Of a DNA stretch of 64,000 bases, positions 37,834-50,150 are shown in pieces (within the stretch, counting starts at the first letter, position 1; each line of letters starts with the position of its first letter). The DNA is from Atopsyche davidsoni. Taxonomy: Eukaryota; Arthropoda; Insecta; Trichoptera; Hydrobiosidae. Both the position numbers and the translations under genes were made by a program. A model generated the notes under the pieces. That model made no database searches. It had not been told where the DNA came from and worked only from the letters and a program-made list of their open reading frames with translations. The stretch lies in contig JAILWY010000006.1 of the NCBI GenBank assembly GCA_022113835.1, positions 5,146,001 through 5,210,000 on the forward strand. The letters are read 5' to 3'.

Positions 37834-40800
37834 TGGACTTCATTATTTGAAATGGTAGAGTAAATACGATTTCATTTTAAATAAAAATTACAGAAAGTAC
37901 TTGGTGAAATAAAAATATATTATTTCATGTGTCATTCCGACTTTTTATTTTTTGACGCTACGAGTTTCGCTAACATGCTCAATTGCCAAACACATAAGAT
38001 GATTTCACCCAGCAATATATAGTCAACGGCCGATTGATGTTTAAGTATATCTATTTGTTGGAAATCTATGAAATAACATATTTAAAGGTATCAATAATGG
38101 AGCCACGGGCTGGACGCCCACACCGCACGATGGACGTCCGACAGGGCGAGGCGGGGATCGCAGAACACAGACGCACACATGACGTGCATTAGGAGAGACT
38201 GAAACTCTGCGGTGAGCGCAACGAGCTCGCGGGAGATTTACGCGCGGAGAAATTACATAGGAAATAATATAATTACACGGACAAGTTAAGGTGCGGTGTA
38301 CAAAGGGCACGCCAAATTAAATCATACAAAGATGTTATCTCTATTAAAAAGTCTATCGCGTCCAGCTAACGGGACAATAATTTTATTCAAAATAAATAAA
38401 TGGATGCAGAGATAGTCTGACTTCTGCATTCATTACTGACGCTTTGTAGGCCATTTGCTATATTTATTATGAAAGATTTACCAGCAGTGTTAACGTGGTT
38501 TTTTCAAAATAAAATTAATTTTGTTCTTCGCATTCGTCTCTATTTAATGACTCGAGCATTATTTTAATTCTTTTAAATATTTGTCTGTTTGTGTTTATCG
38601 TAATATTTTATTTTTATTATATTAATACATTAGTACCCGTCACGAAAAAAACTACACCTGTAGACATTTCGAAAGAAAAAAAAAGGTGAGGAGTGTTGTT
38701 TGAATAATTATCAGAGAGTGATATCAATATTTTCTATAATTGAATTATCGCATCAGATGTCGTGCCGTTCCCTGTATGGATTGTTCAAATCGAAACACCC
38801 GCTTTGCTTTCCGTATTCGATAATTTATCATCACGACTCCGATGCCCGCTCTGCCTGCAAGTGAACTCTCCATTTTATTGTACGTACAGAATAAGAAACT
38901 AGACAACGAGAATACCACAAAATTAAGACTTATGGCATGGAACACGTTTCGCTCAAAATCTTGATCAAATCCGATCCGTATTCTCTTTTGTAATAAATAA
39001 CTAACAATTTCTCCGATCCGGAAATATATGACACGATACTTAAAAGGCTTATCTCGCAGGCGATCATGTTGTTAGAAGAATTACGGCTCGGTACTGTTGT
39101 ATCACAATAATGCGCCTCAAATTGAATTCCACACAATCTAAACTAATTTTTACAACCTAAAATATAACACGTATTCCGAAGACTTTTCATTCAATATAAA
39201 CATAGGCATCGAGAATACAATCGACCAGTAATGACTTTAATAAAAAAAATAGCACAAACTAATAATTTCCACCCAAATCGCTTTAACTGCGGAGAAAGTT
39301 TCCACGATGCAGGCTCACCGTACAGACCGCCTAATATATTACATTAAATTCGATGATTTCGGTATTTAATAGATCACAACAATAGCGCCCAGGGCCGGAA
39401 ACAAAACCGATACGAATGCATCGCATTAGCGTGCTTTCCCATTTACGATACATTTGGAGTAACCTGTGCGGGCTCCGGAGCGCTGCCAGAGGTCTGGGTC
39501 GGGGCGGAGGACGCGGAGGATGCGGTCCGGAGGGAGATGCACCCGTTCGTGACGCCGGCACGGAGCGCGTCCGCAGGCCCGGCCGCTGCGCATCGCATTC
39601 GTTTCAATTTAATGACGGCCCATTATTCATTTCCAATTTCGTCATTACGACGGCCAGTGATCAAAACGTTTGGGATCGTTTAATTTCAGTGCCTCTGGCA
39701 GAAAACTGAAGTATCGGCATTTTATTTACATTCTTGATTTACGATAATATCTTCAATTACCTCGGAGTAGAGCTCCAGTACTGAGTTCTTTCTAGAAGGT
39801 AAAGTGAATTTAAAGCACCGCAAAGAAGGCGACTCGAGTCAGCGATTGCGGAGACCGAGCGTTCCTTTGCCCTTCGAGGCAAAGCAAGTCTTTTTTATAG
39901 AATGTTGACAGATTAGAATTATTAAAAAGGGATTTTTATGCAATGTATTATAACTAAATTTTATTTAATAATTATAATAGTTAGCTTAAACAACTCAATG
40001 CATGTTAAAATAAACTTGTATTCATAGTCCGCAAAACAAACAGATGTGCTGGGTTATGTGCCATTTCATACATGTGATCATCGTAGATTCTCATATAATT
40101 CCCAGGAATTGAACATACTACAGATGGATGTCTTGTGTGGGAGCCTTTTGAATAATTCAGATAATTTTCCCCGGAGAATAGGAAAATAGCAGAACTTGAC
40201 GATTTCTCCACCTACGAAGACCACTTCACCCCATATTTATACTAATTTTATATTTGTTGTGAAAATAATGTTTAGTTTGTTTTAAGTCGATCATACAGTT
40301 TTAAAGTTTATTATGAACGATGACTTGATGACTTATAGAAATCAACGAACATATCTGAGAGACAAAATACTAATCTGTCCTTTCGAAGCTACATAGATAT
40401 GCCGAATTGGACTTACGGTAAATAAAACAGCTGGGTTATTGAGTAATTTCAATTTACTTTAACCGTATTTATTTATTGCAATTTACTATTAAATTGTATT
40501 GTATAATCCTAATAAAACTCTCCATGTCATTTATACCATCGTCGGCATTGACCTCTAAATCGGCTAAATCGCAGTCGGCCGGGCATGTGATACCTGAAGT
40601 CATAAACCGAATCCGTCTCATCCAATTTCCCCTTTCACGCGCGACATCGGCGTTACTGGCCGGGACAGTGCGGGACAAAGGCCCTCGAAGTCTCTGGAAT
40701 ACGGGGTTAGAAAGTACCGAGCACTCAAAACTTAATTATTAACGCACAGTTTTGCGTGAATCGGTCGGGCGTGCTGCCGGGCTTACTTTTCTCTGGACGC

Positions 40801-42418
40801 GTGCGGAACGCGGCGGCGGGCCCGCTCTTCATACCTTCATGGAGCGAGACGCTTTCGCCGGCAAGGAAACGCCTGCGATGCTATCGGAGTTAATGTTGAC
40901 ACGGGCGTTGGACAAACGGCGATATAATTTAAAGTGAATCAGCGCTGGAAATTAATGTTTAAAACGCTTTCCAAACGCAGAGCTTAACGAGGTTTTATGA
41001 TTTAAAGGCGAGTAAAACGCGGTTTAATTACTAATCCGAGAAGACCGATTCCATGCGCGCGGCGGGTCAGGCGATGTGCCGAGCCGCGTCGGGCAACTTC
41101 TGGTCTAACTTCTTTGTTTTGTATGGTAACTTTTCACTTTTTTTTCGTCAGATTTTAATTGTGCATCAAAGCGCGAATGTGGTTTCAAAACTGAGTGAAC
41201 AGTTTCGTATAAATAACAAAACCTGCAGATTTTTCTAAATAAAATCGGTATTAATTCATTCTATTTTTTTCGTTCACTCGACAAGTTAACGTATACATAT
41301 TATAATTTCGTATAGTTTCAGTACGAACATAATTATAGGTGTAGATTGATAGTGAGTCGGATAAAAATAATAAACCCAGTCCAAGTAGTCGTAGGTTCTT
41401 ACTACAAAGCCTAAGGTATGTTGTTTTTTTTTTTTTGTGAAAGTAGCAAATAATCCGTTTCGAGTATTTAAAGTATCTCGCCCGATTTGCCCGTCGTGCC
41501 CTTTGCGGCGCAGTCATCATCATTACATTTCTTCTAGAACAATTTTCCTGCCGCCAATGATACCCTACGAAGTGTTACAATAATTGATCTTTCGTAATGC
41601 TTACGCTGTTTGTATATAATTTAAATCACATTAATACCTCAAATCATGCGATGAATGTTAGAGACTTCTCGCCTGTTTATCGGCGCCGGCTCCGTCTTTA
41701 ACTATTTCCAAAGACTTAATTATACCCTCGTGGAATTAAAGTTATCCATTTCGTAAAATAACATTCGCACGAATCAGGTCGTATTAAGATATATTTACTC
41801 TAGCACGGCGATTTAATTAATTGATAGGGATTAGAATTAGCATTAAAGTTCTGAGTGAGCATGTTGTCTCGGATTAACGAGACCGATTTGAAGAAAATGC
41901 AACCGGACGCGGAGGCAGAGGTCACCCGAGCCCGCCGGCCGGGAGTGCAGCTAGAAAGTCCCGCGAGGGCTTGTTTGCAGACGCATATTTACACTTACGG
42001 AGCCGTAATTATGAACAGCATAATTGTATCAAAAAATTCCCAGTGCATACTTAAGAGTGTTTATCCTTACCGGTTCACAGTTAGATTCACTACAATATAG
42101 AGAAAATACTAAGAAAACAATGATATAAGCTATCGAGATTTACACTAGTACTAAAATAATTAATACGGTTTGCAATGGGCACTAACAATATACGATATGT
42201 TTTATTGAGCCTATAAAACGATCGAATGGTTCCGAAATATATCAATCAACAAAAATAATTGTTAGCTTTAGTAACCGACGATAGCGCGAAGTGGAGAAAG
42301 ATACAAAATCAGGACAATTTATTTGAATGTATGTATAAAATATTTTTAAAAAAATAAACCACTGTACAATAAAGAGTAGCAATAATAAAAAGTCTAAACG
42401 GGTTCTTTTCCAATATAG

Positions 42419-42530
42419 ACATGAAGTTGTGTATGATAAAATCAAATTGTATGCTACAGGTCACAAGGCAGCCACTGCGTGTTGCCTCTGCGGGAGAAGC
42501 GCTGAGATAGATCACACAGAGATTCGAGAG
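42419..42530 (+). CDS. Candidate internal coding exon, cysteine-containing, unknown
   Basis: Not recognised. A pyrimidine-rich acceptor (TTCTTTTCCAATATAG) ends at 42418 and a good donor (GAG before GTGAGA) starts at 42531. Between them 112 bases are open in one frame: one base completing a codon, then 37 codons. The translation includes YDKIKLYATGHKAAT, then CCLCGRSAEIDHTEIRE, with three cysteines as CCxC. The exon would end in phase 0. Both splice sites framing an open, protein-like stretch is better than most candidates here, but no partner exon is identified. Confidence 0.25.
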
Positions 42531-45500
42531 GTGAGAAGAGCTCAGAGTTCAAGTCGGAGATGTTTCGGTATAGCAATATTGTTCATACATAATTTACAGT
42601 TTAATATGATACATAAAATCAGCTCTAGCAGTCATTTAAATACTAATCAATCAGGTTAATAGATATATAATTATAAGAAGAAATCATTTCAAAATAATCA
42701 TCCGTTTAAAATAATAACTGTTACGAGGGTTCGTAACGAGTACGACTCATTGTTGAAAATCACAATTCAAATGTCTTTTTCGTTGATCACAAATAGACCA
42801 GAGTTTCTAAGTAGCTGAACGCTTAGAGAGTCAAAGACATTAATCAGAGTATCAGATATCCAGGGCAGCGCCCGGCACACAATGCCCATCTCCAACATGC
42901 GGAGCAGCATCCGAAACAATACGCCAGATCGGGAGATATCAATCATCGAAATACATCCCAGGAATTCGATGCGTCGATATCATACAGTCTTGCATGATAA
43001 TAGCGGAGGTTTAAAACACACCTGAATCTCCTCAGACACGGTCGGTAAGAGAAAACAAAAAGAGAGAAGGTAAATTAAAAAATACAATAACGTTAGCTTT
43101 TATAATCGCTGCACTATAAAAACATAAAATATTGTTTTCTCGATAAACTCGTTTATAAAATTACTCGTAACAAAACATTGAGAATAAAATCTATGCCAAG
43201 TGATTTTAACCTCCGTTCTATAGAATCCGAAGTTTTCAGGATACTTATAAATAATAAAAATATAAAAAAATCATATGACTACAGGACTTATTTTTTTTTA
43301 AATCTTTTGTTTCTGTTAGACAAAACGTTGACATATACGGTTAGGTATTTGTTCTTACCCAATGAAGTTAAGCTCGTACACTGTGCAGGAACGAATACAG
43401 TTTTAGGAGTAGAAATTTATGGATCATTACATAGTATTATTTGAATCAATGATACATCTTGCATGAGACATTTTAAAAATGAAAATTCAATGCTACCAAG
43501 CTACAAGGTGAAAGCGTCTTCTGAGCACATTTCTTGGTAAGATACGGTTAACTCAAGTTAATGAGGTTATTGTTCACGAAAATAGCGCCGCGTAAATAAA
43601 TCAATCATACATAATCATGATCGTCAGCAATATTCCCTACCAACAAAGGTTGTCGAAAAAATATATATCTTATGATAAACATTACAATAGCAGACCGTTC
43701 AACAAGCTAATGTGCATTCCCAGGTGATATGTAGAGCGGCAGGCGGCTGCGGGCGCCGGGCCGGCCGGCGGAGCTCTGCGGCCATCGTTAATCGCTAAAC
43801 GCATTGCGTGAGAATAGCCATAAATAATGCGGAGTATCCACAGTTATGATGTGCGGTAATGCGAGCCGACGGCCGCCGCTGACTGGAGCTGACGCGTGGA
43901 GAGCTACGGCGACCGAACAGTGATGGATATTGTTCACCAACAGATTAATAACGTGTCCGTATTACTTAATGTCAAGTTTATTTACTGTGGGTTAGCGGCC
44001 TCTGTAACGCTTTTAGGTTGAATATAATTTTTAATAAAAAATTATATTACACATAAAAAACACATTGTATTATAAAATATATTTTTTAAGGCTATGTGTG
44101 CTTTGAATGCATAATTAATTATAGAACTCAAAGCCCTCGAAACAGATTTGTCTAGGAAGATTAACTTCCCTAAAATCACAGCTTCTAGTGGTGAGACAAA
44201 AGTTTACGGCTACTTATGCGCGAGATCATTCATCTTGTTTAAGCTGTATTAGTGTAAATTTTCTTACAGCACTAACTACTTAGGGACGGCTGGATAAGAT
44301 TATTTAGACAGCGCTTGTTTAAGAAAATGAATTTAATACTATCAAGCTAACGGAGTTTACAGCTCATTATTATAAATCATACTTTATCTTCGTGATACTT
44401 TCTATAAAATTGACACTAACAACGAACACTTCGTTAAAAAAATATCGCCAATTTATTTTCTAAAGCCAACACAAACAAAAAGCATTCACTCTTCCCGAAA
44501 GCGAGAGATTCCATTTCTTTCGGATTGACATCGGCCAAAAAGAGCATTCACTCGAGTGCGGGCAATTTCAGCAACGCCGACCTGCCGTGTCTCCTTGCAT
44601 GAACACTGACATTGACATTCGCGGCTCGGCCGGCGGTCACGGCGCGCGCCCGCCGTTAGAAAGGCCGCGAGCCGCGAGAACATTTCATTTTTCATTTCAA
44701 TACGAACTGTACATTGTTAATGCACGCAGGCAAACAGAGCGCTTCGAGTGTGGCAGCCGGAGTGCGTCAGTTATTCGCCATTTTCGGAGATGCGATGTTG
44801 AATATGAGCTGTGCGAAATGTTTATGGGTTTATTAAGTTTTCAAAAGAAACATTAGAATGCACCCATACAATAAATTTTAATATCAGAATGAACATCCAC
44901 GCGTCCAAAAATAATATCCCATCATGGAAGACGAAATACTCACAACCCCGATGATGCTCTATTGAAAACTTCCCCTAGCTCAAAAAATCAATCGACTGCA
45001 AAGCATTACGCTAATTTGGAATGTTTACTCTGTGATTTTTTTGTTACTGTGTTGTAACAAGTGTATTAAATTATAAAAAGTTTTATGACTACTCAAACTC
45101 GAATAAACATTTGATATATTATGCGTACAATAATAATTCTAGTTTAAGTTCAGTATAAAACACATAGGAATAATTAAGATATATAATGCCTCACTATAGA
45201 AAAGAAAGGCCCCGGACAAGTACTCATGAAGAATGGTAGTAAAAAATACCATCAGACTCTTGGAATGGTTTAGCACACAACGTGTAGGAGTAGGGGTGGC
45301 GCTGTGAGACTTTATTTACTAGTCGACAGATAAAAGAATATAAGGAATGTAAATTTTCAATCTTGTCGGTACAATAACATAAAATGACAAGAGAAAGTGC
45401 AAAATAGCTATTTAATGTTATATTACATTATTTACTTCTATTAACAAAGCATCTGCTGGGTACTAGGTGTCGATATAAATCAAAACTTTATATCCTACAA

Positions 45501-46633
45501 TGGCTTCTAAGTACAATACCGCCAGCAATTGAACTATAATAAAATAAAATACCACCGAGTAATATCGGCTCTCACTTTCGGACAAGAGTCAGACCTTCGT
45601 AGGTTTAGCCGCGCCCGCCGCGATTGTCCAGTCAGGCATTTATCGCACCTGTCTGCCACTTACCTGTAATTGGCTGCCAATGTCGGTTTCTATAAACCGA
45701 ATAGCGCCAGTGGGCTCGGTAGCTCGAGGGAAAGAATCGCAAAGAACGAATAAGTTCTAGAAGCAAACGGAGGCGAGAGCCGAGAGTGGACTGCCTGTGC
45801 ATCTGCGATAGTCATTTGTGAAAAATAAATGAGCAGCGAGAAAGATAGCAAAAAAAAGCGATTGGTTCTATCGGAAGACTCGGTGTTACTCACTCCAAAT
45901 AAACAAGCACGAAAGACGTGATATTATTTTTAACTTTATGAAAATGAATGCAGTTTGCCTTCTAAATAAAACTAAAAAAAAATGTACCAATGAAAGATAG
46001 CAGTATACATTTATACGTATTCAAATTATTATTTTTGTGAATTTAACGAGCAAAAGGCATTGAAAAATCAGAAAATCTAAGAGAGATACGTTTAATTTAA
46101 AAAAATGCTAAAAAGATGGACAGATGAGCGAGCAGTTAGATTTGAGTTGAAGAAACTTCGGATATATGAGATTACTTACGTCTGTTTTCCGAGCATTTGT
46201 CTGTTGCCAAGATAGACTTTCCGTTAAACAAGAAAAAACATATTTTTAAAGCAATTGAAAATATTTAATGGCTCCATCCGGATCTGGAACTGGTAGAGGG
46301 TTGACAAGTAACTGAGCAAATCAAGAGTTCCGTGAATTTTTCCTTTAATAAATAAAACAAATTGGCTAGTTATAGGAACACAATAATAGTTAACTTGATT
46401 TATCGCAATTGGTATAGTTACACTCAAACAAATTTGAAAGACTAATTCCAAATCTGATTCGCTGAGCAATCCGCATAATGAATCTGAATCGAAATCACAT
46501 CCACCCTCCCCTACACCGATCAAACACACAGCAGACAAGAGGGAGAGCATCCCCCGATGCTGGGAGGGGTCACGGTTAGAAGCTGGAGGGTGCGGAACTG
46601 ACCTGCGGCAATTCCCAAGGTCACGAGGAGCCG

Positions 46634-46643
46634 GTGACGTCAC
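46634..46643. promoter_or_regulatory. Full cAMP-response element in a palindrome
   Basis: GTGACGTCAC is a perfect 10-base palindrome containing the full CRE TGACGTCA. It lies at the edge of a GC-rich patch (46490-46660). A minus-strand open frame beginning here has no ATG until residue 32 and is probably incidental. Confidence 0.4.
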
Positions 46644-46959
46644 TCCCTACAGCACACAGGGGGTGCGGGACAACAAGGCACGTGAAACGAAATTTTACTT
46701 TATAAACCAAGGACACTTTACACATCGAGAGGTCTTACATAAGTACGATTTTATTGATTATTAAACAAATGTGTATTTCATAATTGAACATTACAGTCAC
46801 TATTGTTAATGGCATGCATGTACATAGTTTGATGAAGTAATATTCAATAGATACAAAATAATGTTTTATCTCTAAAGTGTCTGTTGAATTTACTAAATAA
46901 ATTAAAATTAAGTTAATATTACTCTCAGAACCGTTTAATAATTCTTATCAGTAAAATAC

Positions 46960-46990
46960 ATATCACGTCTTTTGTGCCTGTTTAATCGGA

Positions 46991-47077
<87 letters not shown>

Positions 47078-47090
47078 GAAGACGTGATAT
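46960..47090. repeat. AT microsatellite (82 bases) framed by a 12 bp inverted repeat
   Basis: An uninterrupted TA/AT run covers 46992-47073. It is enclosed by ATATCACGTCTT (46960-46971) and its exact reverse complement AAGACGTGATAT (47079-47090). The whole block can therefore extrude as a long hairpin or cruciform. It may be the remains of a short inverted-repeat element whose centre became a microsatellite. Confidence 0.85.
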
Positions 47091-47952
47091 TAACACAATC
47101 AAATTTATTTGTTGGAAAAATAATTTAACACAGTGAAAAAAATACGATTTAATAAATATCACGCTTGTTGAAAAGTTGAAGGGCGTCAATACCCCCTGAT
47201 ACTCTATCCCGCTCTGGCGTTATACAACGTACGGGAAGAAATAAGAGCGACATGCGCAGAATACTCCGCATGATGCTGTATCGATTGCGGGAATGCACTT
47301 GCTCTGCAGCACCGCAGATGTGGGGCCGCTGCATGGCGGTCGGCATTCACGCCCCCTGCATGTTACGGCATCATTTCGGTAACCGCTTCTTATAAGGATT
47401 AGTTGCCGTTTGATATATACTTTCAAAATTGTTTCGAAGTCAATGAAATAATCGAATTGATAGTTTTATGATATTTACACCGAAAAACCTGCTTGAATGT
47501 AAATTAGTTACATGATACATATCTGTTTACAAAGATAGATATTTACTCGTATCCATAGTTGTGAATTTTTTTTGCGTTTGTATTATTAATCTATGGCGTT
47601 TTACTGATAATATAATATAAAAAACTCTCTTGAATGGATTTAAACGCCAAAAAAAAATGTACCATAATATTTCAAAACCACAATCTGAAAATATGTGCTT
47701 TCCCGACCATCCGGCAACGGCATTTGTGCATGCCGATGGATACGAAAATGCAATGACATTATTTTCTCGTTTCAAATTAAAAAAAAAAAAAACTTCACTT
47801 TATAACATACACATGGAAATCCACCTGATTTCACAAAAAATATATTGTGTTCTATGCTGTTTTCTGCAAAATCATAAATCATTTGAATAACTGGCAAGAA
47901 TAGTGAAAGCACTAGAAGGACGGCCGACGCGCGCGCACATCAGAGGATGTAG

Positions 47953-47963
47953 ATTGTTACAAT
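47953..47963. promoter_or_regulatory. Inverted Sox-like pair
   Basis: ATTGTTACAAT is a perfect inverted repeat of the Sox core ATTGT around one T, inside a GC-rich patch. An ATTGT-containing GCCATTGT follows at 48079. Confidence 0.3.
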
Positions 47964-48732
47964 TCCTTTGGAGTAGCAATTAGTCAGCACGCTCGCTCGA
48001 CGCGGCCCCAGTACCCACACCGGCCAGCTCCTGGCCTGCAGCAGCTATTACTCTGGTTTATGAGGCAGAGATCCCACCGCCATTGTGCGACTATTGGGAG
48101 CTTCCACCCAATCTGATGACTGATGACTTATCATTATCCAAACGAGAATGTTTTATTACAGCATTGTGTTGTACTATTGAATAATCAATTGCGAATATAC
48201 TCGCATCATATACAATATCATAGTCCAAAATGAATTGTACTAAAATAAATTCACCAAACATCGCTCGAATAAATCCTGTGTAATCCTGAAAAATTAGTTT
48301 CTTAAAAATTCACGACAAAAATCAATTGATGTGACTAATTATAATGTAATTATTTATCTGATTTCTCGCAAAACAAAACATAAATTTGTTCTAGAATAAT
48401 AAAAAGTCGGTAAATAATGCATTAACAAAAAAATACAATTGCAAGAATCAGTGGCAACGAAGCAGACGCTCTGGAGCGTTTCGCCGCGACAGGGACGAAT
48501 TATTATTATGTAAATCTGTTTGCATTTTTTTTCAATTTTTAGAAATCTAAATAAACACTTTCATAATGAAACACCGTACAAGGAGAGATACGATTTCTTC
48601 AATGATTTTGCATTGATAATAATTTCTAATATCATTGTTGCCTGCAAAGAAAGATATTTCCCTATCACGAGATTGAATAATCTATCACGTTTCGGTATTG
48701 TTGTAGTGACAAATCGTTTTTTTCTTCACAAC

Positions 48733-48746
48733 AATGGCCGGCCATT
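48733..48746. promoter_or_regulatory. 14 bp perfect palindrome with paired Pho/YY1-like GCCAT cores
   Basis: AATGGCCGGCCATT is an exact 14-base palindrome. Each half contains GCCATT, the core of Pleiohomeotic/YY1 sites. A further copy of the extended word GCCATTGT begins at 48901 on the opposite strand. Confidence 0.35.
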
Positions 48747-48903
48747 TCTGCATTAAAAAGAAATTTAAGCAGCGTGTAATCGCACACAAAGTACATCCAA
48801 ATTACTCGAGATGGAATGGCGTCTGGCGTGTTTTGCTATCCGGGCTTTGAGATGTGTCCAATTAGGTATTTATTATTATCATGATATCTGACGAGAGAAG
48901 ACA

Positions 48904-48982
48904 ATGGCCGCGGCGCGGATGCGACTGTTTCAATCCAGGGCGCTCGCCGGCAAGTCGCCTTGCCCGACCGTGCCCGGGACAG
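48904..48982 (+). CDS. Candidate first coding exon, arginine-rich N-terminus, unknown product
   Basis: Not recognised. The ATG at 48904 has a strong insect context (GACAATGG). The frame reads MAAARMRLFQSRALAGK and continues to PTVPGT, then ends with one extra base at ACAG before GTGAGATG (GT at 48983), a strong donor. The start is rich in arginine and alanine with no acidic residue, like a mitochondrial presequence, though a GC-rich patch could give that by chance. Unspliced, the frame stops after about 52 codons. No initiator was found upstream. The preceding ACAATGGC also matches the Pho/Sox-like word enriched in this region. Confidence 0.25.
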
Positions 48983-49546
48983 GTGAGATGCGTGCGAGCC
49001 CACATATTGAAATATCGAGTAGTGATTTAAAAAAACAACACCTTAATAAACTGCAGTCATGATGTAAGTTTCTACATAATATATTTTTTTATAAACAAAT
49101 AAATCAATGCAGTTCACACACTTAGACTAATAATTAAATCATTCAATTTTAAATGCTATCAGTATATTAATAATCTTAGCAATGCATTTAAAAACCTTTG
49201 AAGTCGGATTAAATTAAATCATAAGACTTAATTTCCAGGAAGACAGTAAAAATATATAAATTTAATTATCGCGCTAACGTAATTTGCACTTATACTAAGT
49301 GTGCCAGGTGCTTGATAGTCATGGTAATGATACTCCAGTCAACTAAGCAACGAGCTGGACAAAGCAAATTGTTCCAGCCAGCTATTGTACAGCAACAGCA
49401 CGTAGTTTTTTCAAATGTACTTTGGTACATTCGAAACATGTACAATACATGTAAATACAAAAATAAGTAACTAAATGTGCATAACACAATTACAATTGAC
49501 AATTAATTTCAACCATCAATCAATTATAACTAGCATAGAATATTTC

Positions 49547-49562
49547 AAAGCTTATAAGCTTT
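49547..49562. other. 16 bp perfect palindrome
   Basis: AAAGCTTATAAGCTTT is an exact palindrome. Just upstream is AATGTAC/GTACATT with a 4-base loop (49414-49431). Both lie in AT-rich noncoding DNA. Confidence 0.5.
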
Positions 49563-49923
49563 CAGTTAAAATAAGTTTCAAATACACCAATAAAAAATTA
49601 CAAGTGCAAATAAAAAGTTAATATATATATATTTTCATAGCTTTTGGTGTCAGTTATTATTATTATATGATTAGGTACTACCATTATTTGATCAATAAAA
49701 ATCATGTCGAATGAGATCTCTTTTACTAAATAATCAAAAATAATTCTCGTTTCCTTCTAATTCCGCTATACGTGAGGGTTAAAAGTTAGCAGTATCTGAT
49801 ATGCGTGTTCCAATTTACAGCACCTAAGATATTCTAAATAAACATCTTGATGCAGAATGATCGATAGGCTATTTTTCAGTGAAAGCACCAGAGCGGTGAA
49901 CCCGTGGGGGTGAAGGCGCAGAG

Positions 49924-50148
49924 ATGGCAGACTTCCAATCGGCGAGCGGGCGGACTGATAACCCGAACACGATTCACTTTTCCGCGCCAACCCAGCCGAA
50001 GCTTTCTCATTTTTTTGCAATACAGGCAGCAATATCTGCCATCGAAAAAATGAACGATTTAATTAATGCTCTGGGAAGATTTAACGTCACTGGCAGATCG
50101 CCCGTCAGTTATGACAGAAGCAAAAAAATAAAATTAAAATCAGAATGA
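49924..50148 (+). CDS. Hypothetical 74-codon open frame, unknown
   Basis: Not recognised. A frame opens at an ATG in acceptable context (GCAGAGATGG) and reads MADFQSASGRTD, later EKMNDLINALGRF, ending with lysines before TGA at 50148. Inside it, a pyrimidine-rich tract ending in AATACAG near 50024 would be an excellent splice acceptor, so the second half might be an exon instead. It also contains homeodomain-like and CTGTCA-like words and may be purely regulatory. Confidence 0.15.
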   Translation: MADFQSASGRTDNPNTIHFSAPTQPKLSHFFAIQAAISAIEKMNDLINALGRFNVTGRSPVSYDRSKKIKLKSE

Positions 50149-50150
50149 AC

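Larger units (their letters stand above)
36907..50150. promoter_or_regulatory. Dense cluster of GC-rich patches, probable cis-regulatory domain
   Basis: Between about 36.9 and 50.2 kb, GC-rich patches of 100-350 bases come every 0.5-1.5 kb (37600-37800, 38100-38260, 39460-39610, 40540-41110, 41870-41990, 43720-43930, 44560-44770, 46490-46660, 47200-47360, 47920-48110, 48900-48990, 49870-50110). They are bordered by TAATTA-like, TTTATG/CATAAA, Sox-like ATTGT and GCCATTGT words. No mobile element is recognised in this span. The pattern resembles the enhancer-rich surroundings of developmental genes. That is inference: conservation cannot be measured here. Confidence 0.35.

Noticed and set aside
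39416..39709. 97-codon plus-strand frame with Gly/Arg-rich segment
   Set aside because: It has a true ATG, but the Gly/Arg stretch comes from GC-rich repeats, and the end of the patch has enhancer-like words.
46224..46643. 139-codon minus-strand frame with a signal-peptide-like start (MLSLLSAVCLIGVG)
   Set aside because: The first codon is GTG; the first ATG is 31 codons in. The second half is AT-rich and repetitive in character, with no splice or promoter support.
46935..47189. Open frame of repeating Tyr-Ile
   Set aside because: It is a translation of the TA microsatellite.
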